Assembly: GCA_021770655.1 (NCBI GenBank)
Contig: JAETQO010000012.1
Location: forward strand, 44,292-108,291
Direction: 5' to 3'
From: Ruminococcus sp.
GTDB taxonomy: Bacteria; Bacillota; Clostridia; Oscillospirales; Ruminococcaceae
Length of the DNA: 64,000 bases
This document shows positions 1-9,205 of this stretch, piece by piece; positions within the stretch are counted from its first letter, which is position 1, and each line of letters starts with the position of its first letter. Below the pieces are notes generated by a model. The model was not told the DNA's origin. It saw only the letters and a list, made by a program, of their open reading frames with translations, and did not search any database. Both the position numbers and the translations under genes were made by a program.

Positions 1-1335
1 TGAACGTCTTAGGTTATCCTTTGGAATGTCATATACGCTTTGTCCGTCGATAGTTATTTCACCGTCGTCTACGGGGTAAAATCTTGTGAGAAGATTTACT
101 ATCGTAGTTTTGCCTGAGCCTGTTGCACCCACTATAGCTATCTTTTGTCCTGCCTTAACGTCAAGATTAAGCTTTTTAAGCACAGGTTTTTCAGGAACAT
201 AGGAGAAGTCGATATTTTTAAAGCATATATTTCCTTTCACATTTTCGATCTCATAATCCGCCCTGCCGTTGTCCGATTCCTTATCGGCCTCCATTACCTC
301 GAAAATTCTTTCTGCGCCTGCAATTGCGGTCTGAATATTGGCAAACTGATTCGCTATCTCGTTTATCGGACGGGAGAACTGCTTGGAATAGAGCAAAAAC
401 GCCTGGATAGTTCCTATGGTTATCATGCCCTTTATTGCGAACCAGCCGCCGAAAGCGGCGATAAGTATGAATCCGAAGTTTGAGATAACGTTCATGCAGG
501 GACCCATTACTCCGCCGAATATCTGCGCTTTTATTCCGCATTTTTTCAGGTCGTCGCTCATTTTTTCAAAATCCTTTACGGCGTCCTTTTCTTTGGAATA
601 GGATACTACCGTTTTATAACCTACGACCATTTCTTCCACTTCACCGTTAATTCTGCCGAGAAGTATCTGCTGGCGGACAAAATATTTTTTCATATACTTA
701 GTAAGAACGCCGGATATAAAGATCGTTAGAAATATAGTTGACAAGGAGATGAGCGTAAGCAGAGGAGAATAGAAAAGCATTATGATAACGGTTCCCACTA
801 TGGTAAGAACACCGGAAATTAGCGAGCCTATAGACTGGGAAATAGTAGTGGAAATGTTTTCCACGTCATTGGTCATACGGCTCATAATGTCGCCGTGGCT
901 ATGAGTATCCAGATACTTTATGGGCAACCTTACCAGATTGTTGAAAAGATCCCGGCGCATAGTCTTTACCGTAAACTGTGAAAGCCTTGCGGAGAAGATT
1001 CCCTGAAGATATGTGAACAGAGACATGAACACATAGACTACCCCAAGGCCTATCAGCGTTTTTACCAGAGAATCAAAATCAACGTGAAACTTCTTCTCGG
1101 TAAGAGTTATGCAGTCTATCGCTATCTGCTGTATCGCAGGCGCGGCAAGATTCAGAAGTGTGATTATAAGCATTACTGCGATAAGCGCAAAAAACAGATA
1201 TTTGTTTTTTCCTATATAGCTTATCAGCTTTTTAAGTGTGGACTTAGCGTTTTTAGGCTTTTCCATAGTAAGCCTTGCGCCGTGAGGCCCGCCCGGTCCT
1301 TTTCCTCCGGGTCCTATTGGCGGCATTGGAGGCAT
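1..1335 (-). CDS. ABC exporter subunit with catalytic-type ATPase (partial)
   Basis: Type I ABC exporter half-transporter; 445 codons are visible and the 3' part lies beyond the left edge. After a short Gly/Pro-rich N-terminus come six membrane segments of an exporter transmembrane domain, then the ATPase with Walker A GATGSGKTT. The signature and Walker B fall outside the window. The ATG overlaps the stop of the upstream subunit (TAATG), so translation is probably coupled and the two products should form a heterodimer. By comparison with TM287/288-type exporters this would be the subunit carrying the intact catalytic glutamate, but that residue is not visible here. Substrate unknown; drug or peptide export is likely because a MarR gene heads the operon. 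Confidence 0.9.
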   Translation of the reverse strand, partial: MPPMPPIGPGGKGPGGPHGARLTMEKPKNAKSTLKKLISYIGKNKYLFFALIAVMLIITLLNLAAPAIQQIAIDCITLTEKKFHVDFDSLVKTLIGLGVVYVFMSLFTYLQGIFSARLSQFTVKTMRRDLFNNLVRLPIKYLDTHSHGDIMSRMTNDVENISTTISQSIGSLISGVLTIVGTVIIMLFYSPLLTLISLSTIFLTIFISGVLTKYMKKYFVRQQILLGRINGEVEEMVVGYKTVVSYSKEKDAVKDFEKMSDDLKKCGIKAQIFGGVMGPCMNVISNFGFILIAAFGGWFAIKGMITIGTIQAFLLYSKQFSRPINEIANQFANIQTAIAGAERIFEVMEADKESDNGRADYEIENVKGNICFKNIDFSYVPEKPVLKKLNLDVKAGQKIAIVGATGSGKTTIVNLLTRFYPVDDGEITIDGQSVYDIPKDNLRRS

Positions 1336-3068
1336 TACCGATCACCTCCCGTAGATTTTATCTGCGAAGCGTAAATATCCTGATATACCTCGCAGGTCTT
1401 TAACAGATTTTCGTGGGTATCGCAGGCGCAAAGTCTGCCGTGGTCAAGAACTGCTATCCTGTCGCAGTTCTTCACGCTCTGGATACGCTGAGCGATTATA
1501 ATAAGCGTTGCTCCTTCCATTGTTTCGTCGATACGCCGGCGAAGCTTGGCTTCTGTCCCAAGGTCCAGAGCCGACGTCGAGTCGTCAAGAATGAGTATCT
1601 CAGGCTTTTTAAGCACGGCTCTTGAAATAGACAGCCTTTGCTTTTGTCCACCGGAAAGAGACGCGCCTTTTTCCGCGATAACTCCCTCATAGCCTGCGGG
1701 GATCTTCGAGATAAACTCGTCTGCCTGAGCGACTTCCGCGGCGGCTTTTACCTGCTCGTGATCCGCCTGCGGGTCGCCCCATTTAATATTATCCTCCACG
1801 GTTCCGGAAAACAGCTCGCTTTTTTGCAGAACTATCCCCACTCTTTTTCTCAGTTCATCAAGATCGCAGTCCTTGACGTTTACGCCGTCCACAAGAACTT
1901 CACCCTCGGTACAGTCATAAAATCTCGGTATAAGGTTAACAAGAGAAGATTTCCCCGAACCCGTTGCGCCGAGGATAGCCACGCTTTCGCCTGATTTTAT
2001 ATCCAGACTGAAATCTGAGATAACGGGACTTCCCTTAGTATCGGGATATGAAAAAGAAACGTTTCTGAAAGAAACCGTTCCGTTCTCCATACCATCGAAA
2101 GGAGTGTTGCCGCTTTTGATCACAGGCTCGGTCTCAAGTACCTCGCTGAGCCTTTTTGCCGAGGCGGAGGCTTTTGCAAGAGTCTGGAACATCATGGACA
2201 TCATCATTACGCCGTGAAGCACCTGCGTAAGATATGTGATAGCCGCCATGACCTCGCCGACATTCATTGCTTTTGCCTCTACCTGCAAGCCGCCTATAAA
2301 GATAACGGCGATAACTGAAATATTGAGGATTATCATAAGCAGAGGCTGTAAAACTGCCATAAGAGTCTGTACTCTGAGATTGGATTCCATAAGGCTGATA
2401 TTCGCATCGTTAAAGCGGTTTTCCTCATAATCCTCACGGACGTAGGCCTTTACCACTCTTGCACCTGTTACATTTTCCTGAACAACGGAATTCACGCTGT
2501 CAAGTCTTTTTGCGGCTATAGAATAGTAAGGGTTAGCCTTTTTCAGTATTATTACCATCATCAGTATCTCAATAGGCAGAGCACAGATGATAACTATTCC
2601 GAATTTTATGTTCAGAGTAAGCATCATAATGATACCACCGAAAAACAGCAGGCTGTCCCTCACCAACATTCTGAGCATAAAATCTACCATTTGCTGTACG
2701 GCGGTTATATCTGCCGTAAGCCTAGTTACAAGCGAGCCTGTAGTAAATTTGTCCGTTTGCTCAAAGGACAGTCCCATCACCTTTTTAAAGACATCGACCC
2801 GCAGATCGCGTGAAAAGCTCTGGGACGCCACTCCGCCAAAAGCCGACGCCGCTATTCCGCAGGCGCCTCCGATAACAAGCACCAGAAGCATAAGCAGACC
2901 CGTTTTGATTATAAGATTCATATCCTGTCCAAGCACGCCGTCGTCAACGATCTTTGACATCAGCTTTGGCTGGAGCAGGTCACCCACTACTTCGCCCACC
3001 ATTGAGAGCGGAGTAAGCAGTGCAAAAAGCGCATAGGGTTTCAGGTATTTGCTGAGCTTTACTTTCAA
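1335..3068 (-). CDS. ABC exporter subunit with degenerate ATP site
   Basis: 577-residue half-transporter: membrane domain about 1-320, ATPase about 340-570. Walker A is GATGSGKSS, signature LSGGQKQR, Walker B ILILDDSTSALD and the switch region IIIAQRI. The usual catalytic Glu after Walker B is Asp and the switch His is Gln. These are the hallmark substitutions of the non-hydrolysing site of heterodimeric exporters such as TM287/288, so this subunit should pair with the overlapping downstream gene. Its start overlaps the MarR stop (ATGA). Substrate is not predictable from sequence. Confidence 0.92.
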   Translation of the reverse strand: MKVKLSKYLKPYALFALLTPLSMVGEVVGDLLQPKLMSKIVDDGVLGQDMNLIIKTGLLMLLVLVIGGACGIAASAFGGVASQSFSRDLRVDVFKKVMGLSFEQTDKFTTGSLVTRLTADITAVQQMVDFMLRMLVRDSLLFFGGIIMMLTLNIKFGIVIICALPIEILMMVIILKKANPYYSIAAKRLDSVNSVVQENVTGARVVKAYVREDYEENRFNDANISLMESNLRVQTLMAVLQPLLMIILNISVIAVIFIGGLQVEAKAMNVGEVMAAITYLTQVLHGVMMMSMMFQTLAKASASAKRLSEVLETEPVIKSGNTPFDGMENGTVSFRNVSFSYPDTKGSPVISDFSLDIKSGESVAILGATGSGKSSLVNLIPRFYDCTEGEVLVDGVNVKDCDLDELRKRVGIVLQKSELFSGTVEDNIKWGDPQADHEQVKAAAEVAQADEFISKIPAGYEGVIAEKGASLSGGQKQRLSISRAVLKKPEILILDDSTSALDLGTEAKLRRRIDETMEGATLIIIAQRIQSVKNCDRIAVLDHGRLCACDTHENLLKTCEVYQDIYASQIKSTGGDR

Positions 3069-3556
3069 TTTCCTTTATCCTCCTCTTCCAGCATATTTTC
3101 AAGAATACGCCGCAGATAGCCGTTAAGCTGTTCCTCCTCCTCTGCGGAAAAGCCGCGGAGCATTATCTCGTCCGCCTCATGACAAAGCTTTTTTATAAAG
3201 ACGTCATGTTCCCTGCCCTTATCGGTGAGAAAGACCCGTACCTTGCGGCAGTCATTGGGGTCGGCCTCGCGGCGGACAAGTCCCGACTGTTCCATTTTTG
3301 CCAATGCTACAGAAACAGACGGTGCGCTCAGATGTCCTTCTTTCACCAGTTCCAGCTGAGTAAGGCCGTCATTTCTCGAAAGACTTCTTAATATACTGCG
3401 ATAGCCGCGGCTAACACCCTTGCCCTCGCAGGCGTCCGATATTCTGCCGTCAAAAAGCTTTGAGATGTCGTTTATATACATTGACGGCTTGCCAAAATTA
3501 TTTTTCAGCAAGTGTTTCGCACGCTCACGAGCGTGTTTCAGGTCATTTTCTTTCAT
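3065..3556 (-). CDS. MarR-family repressor of the ABC exporter
   Basis: 163-residue MarR/SlyA-type winged-helix regulator. The core has a recognition helix region LSAPSVSVALAKMEQSGLV followed by the wing RREADPNDCRKVRVFLT. It is first in an operon with the two exporter genes, overlapping the next gene by 4 bases. GGAGGG lies five bases before the ATG. A 22-bp palindrome over the promoter (3575-3596) makes autorepression, relieved by a transported drug or metabolite, the likely control. Ligand unknown. Confidence 0.9.
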   Translation of the reverse strand: MKENDLKHARERAKHLLKNNFGKPSMYINDISKLFDGRISDACEGKGVSRGYRSILRSLSRNDGLTQLELVKEGHLSAPSVSVALAKMEQSGLVRREADPNDCRKVRVFLTDKGREHDVFIKKLCHEADEIMLRGFSAEEEEQLNGYLRRILENMLEEEDKGN

Positions 3557-3574
3557 TCTTTCCCTCCTTTTGAT

Positions 3575-3621
3575 TAATTAGTTTCCTAACTAATTATATA
3601 GCATTTCGATGCGTTTGTCAA
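3575..3621 (-). promoter_or_regulatory. Promoter and palindromic operator of the MarR/ABC operon
   Basis: Minus-strand -35 TTGACA (3616-3621) and -10 TATAAT (3593-3598) are separated by exactly 17 bases. A perfect inverted repeat TAATTAGTT-TCCT-AACTAATTA (3575-3596) overlaps the -10 and start region. A MarR dimer bound there would block RNA polymerase. The assignment to the adjacent MarR gene is inference from position. Confidence 0.8.
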
Positions 3622-3641
3622 GAGCAAAAAATAAAAAACGC

Positions 3642-3957
3642 GGAAATCAACTTTTAAAGTTTAATATTTCAACCGAATTAAAATGATATATTTAAACACA
3701 GAATGCAGAAGAGACAACAAGTATATGCTATTTTTACTTAAGGCGACACCGCACAACTACCGCCTAACGGCTTTGTGTACGTCTAACTTGCCAATTTTCC
3801 GTCATCTTGCACAGAAACTCCTTGAAAGATGCAAGTATTCCTGCGTCGTTTCTATACAACCTAACGAAAAATTTTCTGCGTTATCCGCACACAATAGTTG
3901 TGCGGTATTGCCTTAAATCACAGTAATTTTCGTAATATATTTTGAAAATTGATTTCC
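3642..3957. repeat. E-type inverted-repeat element carrying a nested R1 copy
   Basis: Bounded by GGAAATCAA at 3642-3650 and GAAAATTGATTTCC at 3944-3957, imperfect inverted repeats of the ends of the elements at 25.0-25.4 and 47.0-47.15 kb. A complete R1 repeat sits inside (3738-3916). The interior outside R1 does not clearly match the other E copies, so the assignment rests on the termini only. The 450-base gap between the MarR gene and fucA holds nothing else except the fucA terminator. Confidence 0.5.
3738..3916. repeat. R1 repeat, full-length copy
   Basis: About 179 bp including flanking TTAA at both ends. The termini are inverted repeats: AAGGCGACACCGCACAACTA at the left, and TAGTTGTGCGGTATTGCCTT at the right. 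The interior (CCGCCTAACGGCTTTGTGTA, then CTTGCCAATTTTCCG) recurs at 21721, 42841, 55888 and 59783. No coding capacity; it resembles a non-autonomous MITE-like or REP-like palindromic element. Confidence 0.85.
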
Positions 3958-3965
3958 ATAATAAA

Positions 3966-3999
3966 AAACTGCGCCGGCATTTTTTACCGACGCAGTTCA
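3966..3999 (-). terminator. Terminator of the fucose operon
   Basis: On the minus strand a stem AACTGCG(T)CGG / CCGGCGCAGTT closes an A-rich loop and runs into TTTTTTATTAT, immediately after the fucA stop. A standard intrinsic terminator. Confidence 0.8.
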
Positions 4000-4004
4000 A
4001 AAGA

Positions 4005-4682
4005 TTATTCGGAATATTTTTTATAGCCCGGGTGCTTACCTGTTACGCCGTATTTAGGACGCATAGCGATAAGCCTGTCGATGTTCTCTCTGGAAATATC
4101 CTTTGCTCCTCCCAGAAGTCTTGCGACCAGTGATATCTGAGCCTGAAGCTCCAGCGTTTCCATTCTGTAGTAAGCCGTAGTAAGGTCTGCTCCGACAGTA
4201 AGCGCGCCGTGATTTTCAAGGAGCATAACGTCATGCTCCTGAAGATAAGGCTCGATAGCCTCGGGAACTTCGTATGTAGAGGGCGTGCCGTAAGGCGTAA
4301 GCGGAACTGAGCCTACGGCGATCACCGTTTCTATCATACAGTAGTCGTCAATGGGAAGATGAGCGCAGGCAAATCCGGTGGAAACAGGCGGATGAGCGTG
4401 AACTACCGCTCCCACATCGGGTCTGTCGTGATAGCACTTTAGGTGCATTTTTACTTCCGAGGAAGGTCTCCAGCCCTCAGCCGCCTCGATTATGTTGAAA
4501 TCGTCGTCGATAAGACCGATCTTGTCGGGGGTTATCTCAGCCTTTGAAACTCCCGTCTGAGTAGCAAGGTATCTGCCCTTGGCAACCTTGACGGTAACGT
4601 TTCCGTCATTAGCTGCGACCCAGCCCTTCTGCCACATTTTATGACAGACCTCTACCATTTTTTCTTTTATATCTTCATACAT
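4005..4682 (-). CDS. fucA: L-fuculose-1-phosphate aldolase (class II aldolase)
   Basis: 225 residues, the usual FucA length. Class II aldolase/adducin features are visible: GNVTVK near residue 27 for phosphate binding, VVHAHPP near 93 and LLENHGALTVG near 155, which supply the zinc histidines. Expected reaction: L-fuculose 1-phosphate to dihydroxyacetone phosphate and L-lactaldehyde. It is the last gene of an operon with fucI, a sugar kinase and fucU. L-rhamnulose-1-phosphate aldolase is the main alternative, but FucI and FucU upstream favour fucose. Confidence 0.88.
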   Translation of the reverse strand: MYEDIKEKMVEVCHKMWQKGWVAANDGNVTVKVAKGRYLATQTGVSKAEITPDKIGLIDDDFNIIEAAEGWRPSSEVKMHLKCYHDRPDVGAVVHAHPPVSTGFACAHLPIDDYCMIETVIAVGSVPLTPYGTPSTYEVPEAIEPYLQEHDVMLLENHGALTVGADLTTAYYRMETLELQAQISLVARLLGGAKDISRENIDRLIAMRPKYGVTGKHPGYKKYSE

Positions 4683-4713
4683 GATTTTTCTTTCCTTTCA
4701 AAATATAAGTAAA

Positions 4714-5121
4714 TCAAAACTTATTTTTATTCAATAAAACAAAACTTTTAAATTGTAAAAATCTTTCCTCGTATTCTGTTTTTTCTTCGTCGTTCAGCTC
4801 TTTTTCGTGTTCAAAATCATAAAAAAGCATTCTGTTATCTTCATCTTTATGATTAAGAAAATACTTGCTGTTTTTGTCCTTTTTGCACATTTTTCCAATC
4901 AGTTTCAAGAAATCCTTGTATGCGAAAGAGTCATTAATATAGTGCTTAAGCAATAAATAATTGTAACTGTTATTCTCCTTTAGCTCATTATAATCGAAAA
5001 TCGCACATTCCGACGCTTTTAAAATGATTATTACACTTATGCCGTCCTTACATACTATTGCATAACTACAGCCCAAATCATTGTTATCTTTCATTGAAAT
5101 CTTAACCGTAGATTCAATCAT
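4714..5121 (-). CDS. Hypothetical protein inside the fucose operon
   Basis: 135 residues, not recognised. Acidic and lysine-rich with many Asn, Tyr and Phe; no signal peptide or membrane segment is obvious. The start is well supported: GGAGG seven bases before an ATG. Its base composition is clearly more AT-rich than fucU and fucA on either side, which suggests a separate origin. It could be a late insertion into the operon or a cytoplasmic accessory protein; no function is assigned. Confidence 0.65.
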   Translation of the reverse strand: MIESTVKISMKDNNDLGCSYAIVCKDGISVIIILKASECAIFDYNELKENNSYNYLLLKHYINDSFAYKDFLKLIGKMCKKDKNSKYFLNHKDEDNRMLFYDFEHEKELNDEEKTEYEERFLQFKSFVLLNKNKF

Positions 5122-5155
5122 CGATTACCTCCAAACCCAAGTCTGTTTTATTGCT

Positions 5156-5590
5156 TTAAACCACACCCTTTTGCAACATGATGTTAGCGTATATTGCCTT
5201 TTCGCCCGTTGCGATAATAGCGTAGGCTGTCTTTGCCTCCTCATAGAAAGCAAAACGCTCTATCTCTCCGATAGCCTGCTCTCCCCTTTCATCGTGCTTT
5301 GCGACTATTGCTTTATATTCCTCCCATATGGGCGTTTCGGCGTTGTCTCCCGGCATTACCTGCATGAGATTTACAGGTTTTTCTACATATGTATCCAGCG
5401 GAAAAAGCGTAAGTATTGCGTCAAGAAGTTCTGGTACGCCGTGTCCGTCGCATCTTATGACCTTGGCGTTTTTCCCCATGCTCTCGGCGGGAAAGTTTCC
5501 GTCTGCAATAACAATTCTGTCCGAATGACCCATTTCACACAAAACCTTTAAAAGCTCAGGCGAAAGAATTGCGGGTATATTTTTAAGCAT
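5156..5590 (-). CDS. fucU: L-fucose mutarotase (RbsD/FucU family)
   Basis: 144 residues, typical of FucU. The N-terminal MLKNIPAILSPELLKVLCEM and the GHSDRIVIADGNFPAES segment carry the conserved His and Asp of the RbsD/FucU fold. It interconverts alpha and beta anomers of L-fucose, supplying the form used by FucI. Its ATG overlaps the end of the kinase gene by 8 bases, so it is translationally coupled. Confidence 0.93.
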   Translation of the reverse strand: MLKNIPAILSPELLKVLCEMGHSDRIVIADGNFPAESMGKNAKVIRCDGHGVPELLDAILTLFPLDTYVEKPVNLMQVMPGDNAETPIWEEYKAIVAKHDERGEQAIGEIERFAFYEEAKTAYAIIATGEKAIYANIMLQKGVV

Positions 5591-7055
5591 TTGCCGTTAC
5601 CTCCTTATATTTTTCATAGACTTTATCCCAATCGGCGGGATTCTGAGGTTCAAAGGTATATATCTTCTCAGAATCTCTGATTATTTCTCTTGCCCGTTCA
5701 AGGCTTTCTATATCGCCGCTTGAAATTAGCTGAACCGCTATGTTTCCCAATGCGGTGGCCTCTACAGGACCGCTTGATACCCTTATATTGCAGGCGCTGG
5801 CTGTTAGTTCCGATAAAAATCTGTCCTTTGTTCCTCCGCCTATCATATACAAGGTCTTATAAGTCTTGCCTGTACATATTTCAAGCTCCTCGATCGATAT
5901 GCGGTATTTCAGCGCAAGGCTTTCATATATACAGCGCATTACCTCTCCGTCGGTCTGCGGAACAGGCTGTCCCATATCTGAGCAGTAATTCTTTATGCGC
6001 TTTGGGATATTTCCCGCAGGAACGAACATCTCGTCGTCGGGATCGATAAAGCATTTGAACGGCTCGGCTTCCTTTGCTATTCTTTCAAGATCGGCAAAGG
6101 AATAATCCTTACCCTCGCAATGCCACTGTCTGCGGCTTTCCTGAATAAGCCACAAACCGATGATGTTTTTCAGGAAAGAGGTTTTTCCGCCGAAGCCTGC
6201 TTCGTTTGTCACGTTAAACCGCATTGAGTTTTCGTCAAGAACGGGTTCGTCAAGCTCGGTGCCCAGCAGGCTCCATGTTCCGCAGCTCAGAAATAGAAAA
6301 TCCTTTTCCGATGCGGGAACTGCCGTCATTGCCGCTTGAGTATCGTGTCCGCAGACAGCGATAACATCCATATCCGACACGTCAAGCTCCTCCTTTATTT
6401 CGGAGGTAAGCGTTCCGATCTTCGTTCCGGCAGGAATGATATTTGTGAAAAGGCTTTGCTTTATACCAAGCTTTTCCGCAAGCCTGTACGCCCAGCCCTT
6501 ACCCGTCTGATCGTAAAGCTGAGTAGTGGAGGCGATAGACTGCTCCGTGACCTTTTCGCCCGTAAGAAAATAGGTGAAAAGGTTAGGCATCATGAGAAGC
6601 TTATCGGCGCGCTCCATAAGATCAGGACGATTTCTTGCTACGGACATAAGCTGAAACGCCGTATTTATTTCCATAAACTGATTTCCCGTTACTGCATAAA
6701 AAGCGTCGCGCGGGATAAGCTTAAAGCCTTCGTCCACCATTCCCGAGGTGCGCTTGTCGCGGTAATGAACGGGATTTTCAAGAAGTCTGCCGTCCTTGTC
6801 GATAAGACCGAAGTCAACGCCCCATGTGTCTATGCCGACACTGTCTATTTTTCCGCAGGCTTTAGCTTTCACAAGGCTCTGCTTTATTTCGTGGAAAAGT
6901 CTCAGAACGTCCCAGTACATAGTACCGCCGAGTATAACGGGATCATTGGAAAAGCGGTGTATCTCCTCCAGCGTTATCCGTTCGCCGTCAAAACTGCCGA
7001 CTATTGCTCGCCCGCCGGACGCGCCGAAATCTATAGCGAGAACTTTTTTATCCAT
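5583..7055 (-). CDS. Rhamnulokinase-type sugar kinase, probably L-fuculokinase
   Basis: 490-residue FGGY-family kinase. The N-terminal ATP motif VLAIDFGASGGR resembles RhaB more than classical FucK; GIDTWGVDFGL (about residue 85), CGHDTQAAM and the C-terminal MIGGGTKD loop are family signatures. In this operon it should phosphorylate L-fuculose, since fucI and fucU flank it and no rhamnose isomerase is present. The chosen ATG at 7055 follows GGAG by eight bases; the frame is open 38 codons further upstream but without family similarity. Confidence 0.88.
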   Translation of the reverse strand: MDKKVLAIDFGASGGRAIVGSFDGERITLEEIHRFSNDPVILGGTMYWDVLRLFHEIKQSLVKAKACGKIDSVGIDTWGVDFGLIDKDGRLLENPVHYRDKRTSGMVDEGFKLIPRDAFYAVTGNQFMEINTAFQLMSVARNRPDLMERADKLLMMPNLFTYFLTGEKVTEQSIASTTQLYDQTGKGWAYRLAEKLGIKQSLFTNIIPAGTKIGTLTSEIKEELDVSDMDVIAVCGHDTQAAMTAVPASEKDFLFLSCGTWSLLGTELDEPVLDENSMRFNVTNEAGFGGKTSFLKNIIGLWLIQESRRQWHCEGKDYSFADLERIAKEAEPFKCFIDPDDEMFVPAGNIPKRIKNYCSDMGQPVPQTDGEVMRCIYESLALKYRISIEELEICTGKTYKTLYMIGGGTKDRFLSELTASACNIRVSSGPVEATALGNIAVQLISSGDIESLERAREIIRDSEKIYTFEPQNPADWDKVYEKYKEVTANA

Positions 7056-7081
7056 GGTTTCATCTCCGATCGTGAAGATAT

Positions 7082-7372
7082 TTATTTGTACAATTTTATG
7101 TACTGATCTGCAAGCAAGATCTGATGTTCGACGATTCTGCCGCTCCAGTTTCCTTTCGTTACAAGCCATTCACAAGGAAACTCTCGGCAAAGTCCGCAAA
7201 AAGGAACATTGTGTTCTCCACAGCAGGCAAAGACATAACAGCCGTCGTCCCACATTTTTACACACCTGCCTTCGGTTGTCTTACAGCCATGACACTCACC
7301 GCTTATCAGATGTTCACAGCTCGCGCAATTCTCTCCGCAGGGCGTGATATTCTTAAAATCAGCAATTTCCAT
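7082..7372 (-). CDS. DUF3795 cysteine-rich protein
   Basis: 96 residues with paired cysteines in the order CGENCASC, CHGCKTTEGRC, CYVFACCGEHNVPFC and CREFPC. This pattern matches DUF3795 small proteins, probably metal-binding. It lies 8 bases after fucI and just before the kinase, so it is cotranscribed with fucose genes. The role is unknown; a zinc-binding accessory protein is a guess from the cysteines. Confidence 0.8.
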   Translation of the reverse strand: MEIADFKNITPCGENCASCEHLISGECHGCKTTEGRCVKMWDDGCYVFACCGEHNVPFCGLCREFPCEWLVTKGNWSGRIVEHQILLADQYIKLYK

Positions 7373-7380
7373 ACCCGCAG

Positions 7381-9174
7381 TTACCTATACATCGGACCGT
7401 AATTCTTGCAGGCTCTGAAATCAGCGCCCTCTTTATCCATTCCGAATGCGTTCCATGCCGCGGGACGGAAAATGTCTTCCTCCGGAACGTTGTGCATAGC
7501 TACAGGTATTCTGAGCATTGAACAAAGCGTGATAAGATCCGCGCCGATATGACCGTAGCTTATTGCGCCGTGGTTTGCACCCCAGTTGTTCATTACGTCA
7601 TAAGCGGTCTTAAATGCGCCCTCGCCCGTTGTCCTTGGAGCAAACCATGTGCAGGGCCATGTATAGTCGGTTCTTTTCCAGAGCTTATCGGTGACCTCGT
7701 CGGGGAGCTTGACAGTCCAGCCCTCGCATATCTGGAGCATCGGTCCGAGACCTTTCACAAGATTAAGTCTTATCATTGTTGCAGGCATTTCCGCCTCGGT
7801 CACAAAACGTGAGGAGAATCCGCCGCCTCTGAAATATCCGCAGTCGGCATAGTTCCATGTGGTTGCGTCAAGGATAGCCTTCTGATCCTCTTCGGTGACG
7901 TTATACCACTCTTTCATTACGGGGTTTCCGTTTTCGTCAAGAGCCTTTCCGCAAGCGTCAAGACATGCCGCACCCGAATTGATAAGATGGATAAAACCGC
8001 CTGCTTCCTTTGCCTTTCCCTCAAGCTCATATCCGGCTGCTTTCTTTACTGCTTCTGGAGACCAATATGTACGGACGTCAGCAAATATCTGCGCTCTGTT
8101 GGTGAGAAGCTTCATAAAGAGCATACCAAGTCCGTTGAGCACGTCGTTCTCGGTAGCAAGGACATACGGCTCTCTTGCTCCGTTCCAGTCAAAGGTAGAA
8201 TTGAGAAGAGCTTCCGAAAAGTCGCCGTTGGGATAGAAATCCGTCCACTGTCTTTGACCTTGGAAACCTGCCGCGATAGCGTTATGACCGACAGCCTCTT
8301 CCTCACAGCCCTTGGGGAGCTTGTCGTTTCCGTTCATCAGATCCTTGATTATGCACATCATTTTTACGACAAATTCCCAGTCCTTTTCTTTTTCTTCGGG
8401 GGTTTTGCGTACTTCGGGCGGATTCTTGTCAAAGCCCTCTTTACAGTTTGCCTTTGTCCATGCAAGAGCCTTTCTGAACTCCTCCTCGTCATAAATGCCC
8501 TCAGTCATTCGGCGGATTATCTCAACTTCATCTACCGACTCTACTCTCATTCCCAGATACTCCTCAATAAAAGCAGGGTCGATTATTGAGCCGCCTATAC
8601 CCATACAAATAGAACCTATCTGCAAATAGGATTTACCCCTCATTGTTGCGCAGGCAACTGCCGCTCTGCCGAAACGAAGAAGCTTCTCCTTAACGTCCTC
8701 CGGTATCTCAGTATCGTCCGCTTCACAGACGTTGTGTCCGTAGATTCCGAAAGCGGGCAGACCTTTCTGCGCGTGGGTAGCGAGAACCGATGCAAGATAA
8801 ACCGCACCCGGTCTTTCCGTTCCGTTAAAGCCCCAGACCGCTTTGATCGTGTTTTTGTCCATATCCATTGTTTCTGCGCCGTAACACCAGCAAGGAGTAA
8901 CGGTCAGCGTAATATCCACGCCCGCTTTTTTGAATTTATCGGCACAGGCGGCGGATTCTGCCACTCTGCCGATAGTCGTGTCGGCAATGATGACCTTTGC
9001 CGGTTCGCCGTTGGAATATTTAAGATTATCCTCGAAAAGCTTTGCCGCCGCTTTCGCCATATTCATGGTTTGTTCTTCAAGGGAACCTCTTACGTTAAGA
9101 TAGCCTCTTCTTCCGTCAATGACTGGCCGGATTCCGATAACAGGGTAATCTCCCACAAGTCTGTTTTTTGCCAT
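7381..9174 (-). CDS. fucI: L-fucose isomerase
   Basis: 597 residues, the normal length. Begins [20 protein letters not shown], with the N-terminal Rossmann-like domains ([25 protein letters not shown]) and the catalytic region [15 protein letters not shown] characteristic of FucI. It converts L-fucose to L-fuculose with Mn2+ as the first committed step. It heads the operon; GGAGG lies nine bases before the ATG. The regulatory region upstream holds a hairpin and spaced inverted repeats. Confidence 0.95.
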   Translation of the reverse strand: MAKNRLVGDYPVIGIRPVIDGRRGYLNVRGSLEEQTMNMAKAAAKLFEDNLKYSNGEPAKVIIADTTIGRVAESAACADKFKKAGVDITLTVTPCWCYGAETMDMDKNTIKAVWGFNGTERPGAVYLASVLATHAQKGLPAFGIYGHNVCEADDTEIPEDVKEKLLRFGRAAVACATMRGKSYLQIGSICMGIGGSIIDPAFIEEYLGMRVESVDEVEIIRRMTEGIYDEEEFRKALAWTKANCKEGFDKNPPEVRKTPEEKEKDWEFVVKMMCIIKDLMNGNDKLPKGCEEEAVGHNAIAAGFQGQRQWTDFYPNGDFSEALLNSTFDWNGAREPYVLATENDVLNGLGMLFMKLLTNRAQIFADVRTYWSPEAVKKAAGYELEGKAKEAGGFIHLINSGAACLDACGKALDENGNPVMKEWYNVTEEDQKAILDATTWNYADCGYFRGGGFSSRFVTEAEMPATMIRLNLVKGLGPMLQICEGWTVKLPDEVTDKLWKRTDYTWPCTWFAPRTTGEGAFKTAYDVMNNWGANHGAISYGHIGADLITLCSMLRIPVAMHNVPEEDIFRPAAWNAFGMDKEGADFRACKNYGPMYR

Positions 9175-9205
9175 AATAAAAAACCTCCTGATAACTGCAT
9201 TTTTT

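Noticed and set aside
3738..3916. Small ORFs within R1 copies
   Set aside because: Frames differ between copies and are destroyed by the internal deletions; inverted-repeat ends explain the conservation.
7124..7402. Plus-strand ORFs opposite the fucose genes
   Set aside because: They mirror strongly conserved minus-strand genes, lack ribosome sites and show no family motifs.
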